Source: Thermoleptolyngbya sp046719575
GTDB lineage: Bacteria > Cyanobacteriota > Cyanobacteriia > Elainellales > Elainellaceae
Direction of reading: 5' to 3'
DNA: 64,000 nt
Assembly: GCA_046719575.1 (NCBI GenBank)
Contig: JBDNCP010000002.1
Coordinates: 12,568 to 76,567, forward strand
Both the position numbers and the translations under genes were made by a program. Below, piece by piece: positions 62,501 through 64,000 of this stretch; positions within the stretch are counted from its first letter, which is position 1; each line of letters starts with the position of its first letter. A model generated the notes under the pieces. That model ran no database searches. It was not told where the DNA came from and saw nothing but the letters and a program-made list of their open reading frames with translations.

Positions 62501-63778
62501 CTATTGAGCCATTGCCTGAGCAGGCATGATCGGTGCGCCCTCGGTCAGGTTCAGCACGCCCGACACGACGACCTGATCACCGGGCTGCACGCCGGAAATG
62601 ACCTGATAGCTGTTGCCCTGGATGCTGCCCAGTTGCACGAGGCGCTGGCGGGCCACCTGCATGGGCGGCTGTCCGGGTTCGGCGGTGGGCGGTGCTGGCT
62701 GATCGGGATTGGCTCCGGCCGGTTCGGCCACATAGACAAAGGTTTGTCCGGCAATGCGGGTAATGGCGGCGGTGGGCACGAGCAGACCCGGCTGGCTGCT
62801 CCAGATGACGCGAGTGCGAACGAGTTGCCCGTCGCGCAGGCTGCCGTCGTTGGTAAAGCTGGCCTTGGCCAGAACGGACTGCTCGCCGCTGCTGACCTCC
62901 GGCGAAACGAAGCTAATGCGACCGCGCAGGGCGGGCTGTCCCTGTTCGTCTAGCATTTCGACCGGAAGCCCGACCCGGAGTTGGCGCGATCGCTCGATGG
63001 GCACGGCAATATTCAAATCCAGCGTGCCGTTTTGCACAATGCTGGTCAGCGTCGTGCTGGGAGTCACTAGGTCGCCCACCTTTACCGGGATATTGCCCAC
63101 CACGCCTGCAATCGGCGAAAGCACCTGCCGATCTTGTAAATTTTCGGCTGCAACGTTGCGGTCTGCCTGGGCGCGGGCAATTTGAGACTCAGCTTCGCGC
63201 AGGGAGGCCTCGGCTGCCCGCGCATTTTCTTCGGCGGCCCGGCGGCTGGCGATCGCCGTGTCGCGGGTATTTCGTGCCCGGTCTAGCTGTTGACGAGAGA
63301 GTGCGCCATCTGCGACTAGCGACTCGATGCGGCGATAGTCTGCCTCTGCCAGTGTGACATCGGCTGCTGCGCGAGCTACATCGGCCTCTGCGGCCCGCAG
63401 GCGGGCGATCGCTGTATTGCGAGACGACTGTGCTGCTTCCAAATCGGCGATCGCCCCACTCACCTCGGCACGGCTACGGTCAGCCCGCAGTTGCACAATC
63501 GGGGTTCGCGCCTGCACCACATCCCCCGGACGTACAAAAATTTCCACCACGCGCCCATCCGCTTCGGGACGCAGCACGACCCGATCCTCCGCCTCCAGCG
63601 CCCCGACAAACTCTGAAGTTTCCAAGACAGTGCTGGCCTGCACCGTTTGCAACTCCACAGGCATCGGCGGTGGGCCGCCCTGCATTCCGGGTGGCCCGCC
63701 GCCGCAAGCCCCAGCCACAACCGACAGCAGCAGCGCAGCACCGAACAGCGAACTCTGACGCAACACCTTCACGCTCAT
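62501..63778 (-). CDS. RND periplasmic adaptor lipoprotein
   Basis: A 425-residue membrane-fusion protein. The lipoprotein signal ends VVAGAC with modified C25, followed by a Gly/Pro-rich spacer (GGGPPGMQGGPPPMP). The lipoyl/barrel half has RVVLRPEADGRVVEIFVRPG, then a long alpha-hairpin (about 110-225, Ala/Arg-rich coiled coil) and the return lipoyl segment DRQVLSPIAGVVGNIPVKVG. It is 131 bp upstream of the pump gene and surely works with it. Confidence 0.95.
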   Translation of the reverse strand: MSVKVLRQSSLFGAALLLSVVAGACGGGPPGMQGGPPPMPVELQTVQASTVLETSEFVGALEAEDRVVLRPEADGRVVEIFVRPGDVVQARTPIVQLRADRSRAEVSGAIADLEAAQSSRNTAIARLRAAEADVARAAADVTLAEADYRRIESLVADGALSRQQLDRARNTRDTAIASRRAAEENARAAEASLREAESQIARAQADRNVAAENLQDRQVLSPIAGVVGNIPVKVGDLVTPSTTLTSIVQNGTLDLNIAVPIERSRQLRVGLPVEMLDEQGQPALRGRISFVSPEVSSGEQSVLAKASFTNDGSLRDGQLVRTRVIWSSQPGLLVPTAAITRIAGQTFVYVAEPAGANPDQPAPPTAEPGQPPMQVARQRLVQLGSIQGNSYQVISGVQPGDQVVVSGVLNLTEGAPIMPAQAMAQ

Positions 63779-63961
63779 ATTGAAACCTGCTAAAACCCGA
63801 AATCAGCCAGATCAATCCAAAACTGCCAAATGCAAACTCAGCCATCCGTGAAATCGGCTACAAGCTGCCGCTAACACTGCGTCGCTAGTCTCAAACCGTA
63901 GCAACTGAGAAACTTGTCTCGGATACTTGCTTCAGAAACTTGCCTTAGAAATCGCAAACCC

Positions 63962-64000
63962 AGAATTTAAGCCCGGAATTTAAGCCCGGAATTTAAGCCC
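63962..64000. repeat. Three 13-bp tandem repeats at window end
   Basis: Units GGAATTTAAGCCC at 63975-63987 and 63988-64000, and AGAATTTAAGCCC at 63962-63974. The array touches the edge of the window and may go on. The 222 bp before it (63779-64000) contain the promoter region of the adaptor gene and no visible gene. Confidence 0.9.

Overview
The window is chromosomal DNA from a filamentous-type cyanobacterium. The octamer GCGATCGC (HIP1) occurs throughout, in genes and between them. NdhO, the plastid-type ribosomal protein PSRP-3/Ycf65, a DUF3177-like protein and several Uma2 proteins point the same way. The high GC of most genes and the overall content suggest a Leptolyngbya or Thermoleptolyngbya relative; that placement is inference. 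All calls come from reading the sequence without database searches.

Layout. 0.5-15.8 kb (+): a cell-surface or extracellular polysaccharide locus with an ABC flippase-like exporter, a pyruvyl-transferase, seven glycosyltransferases, a PhyH-type dioxygenase, a polymerase/ligase-like membrane protein and a Wzz-like coiled-coil protein. Some of its genes are visibly AT-richer than their neighbours. 15.9-21.0 kb: CsbD, an EamA transporter, a VTT-domain protein and leuS. 21.1-27.4 kb (-): an arsenic island in the order arsR, PstS-like lipoprotein, GAPDH, arsJ, ACR3, CX5R phosphatase, with operator-like repeats between arsR and pstS. 27.9-44.6 kb: housekeeping and accessory genes (DEAD-box helicase, M23 peptidase, LysE/Lrp pair, M48 protease overlapping tRNA-Leu, Uma2, dusB, gltX, tRNA-Asp, RecB-like nuclease, sulfotransferase). 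44.7-45.9 kb: PSRP-3 and a HAD hydrolase.

45.9-53.6 kb (-) is the most unusual part. Six consecutive genes encode two paralogous proteins with acidic-aromatic (E-F/E-Y) repeats and basic tails, an HExxH protein, a protein starting with a likely beta-sandwich domain, an unrecognised protein, and a protein that joins a possible toxin-like N-terminus, another E-F tract and a phospholipase C-like motif. A LuxR-type regulator is divergent from them (53988, +). I do not recognise this cluster as a described system and treat it as the main candidate.

54.4-63.8 kb: malate dehydrogenase, ndhO, the UbiA-type prenyltransferase of plastoquinone synthesis, a DCC thioredoxin-like protein, a Uma2 protein and an RND efflux pair (adaptor plus pump). 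Intergenic space holds several small repeat families: two copies of a TIR-bounded hairpin element, a second TIR-bounded palindromic element with flanking direct repeats, three loci of a TTCGTTCTTC-type repeat, and 11-bp or 13-bp tandem repeats.
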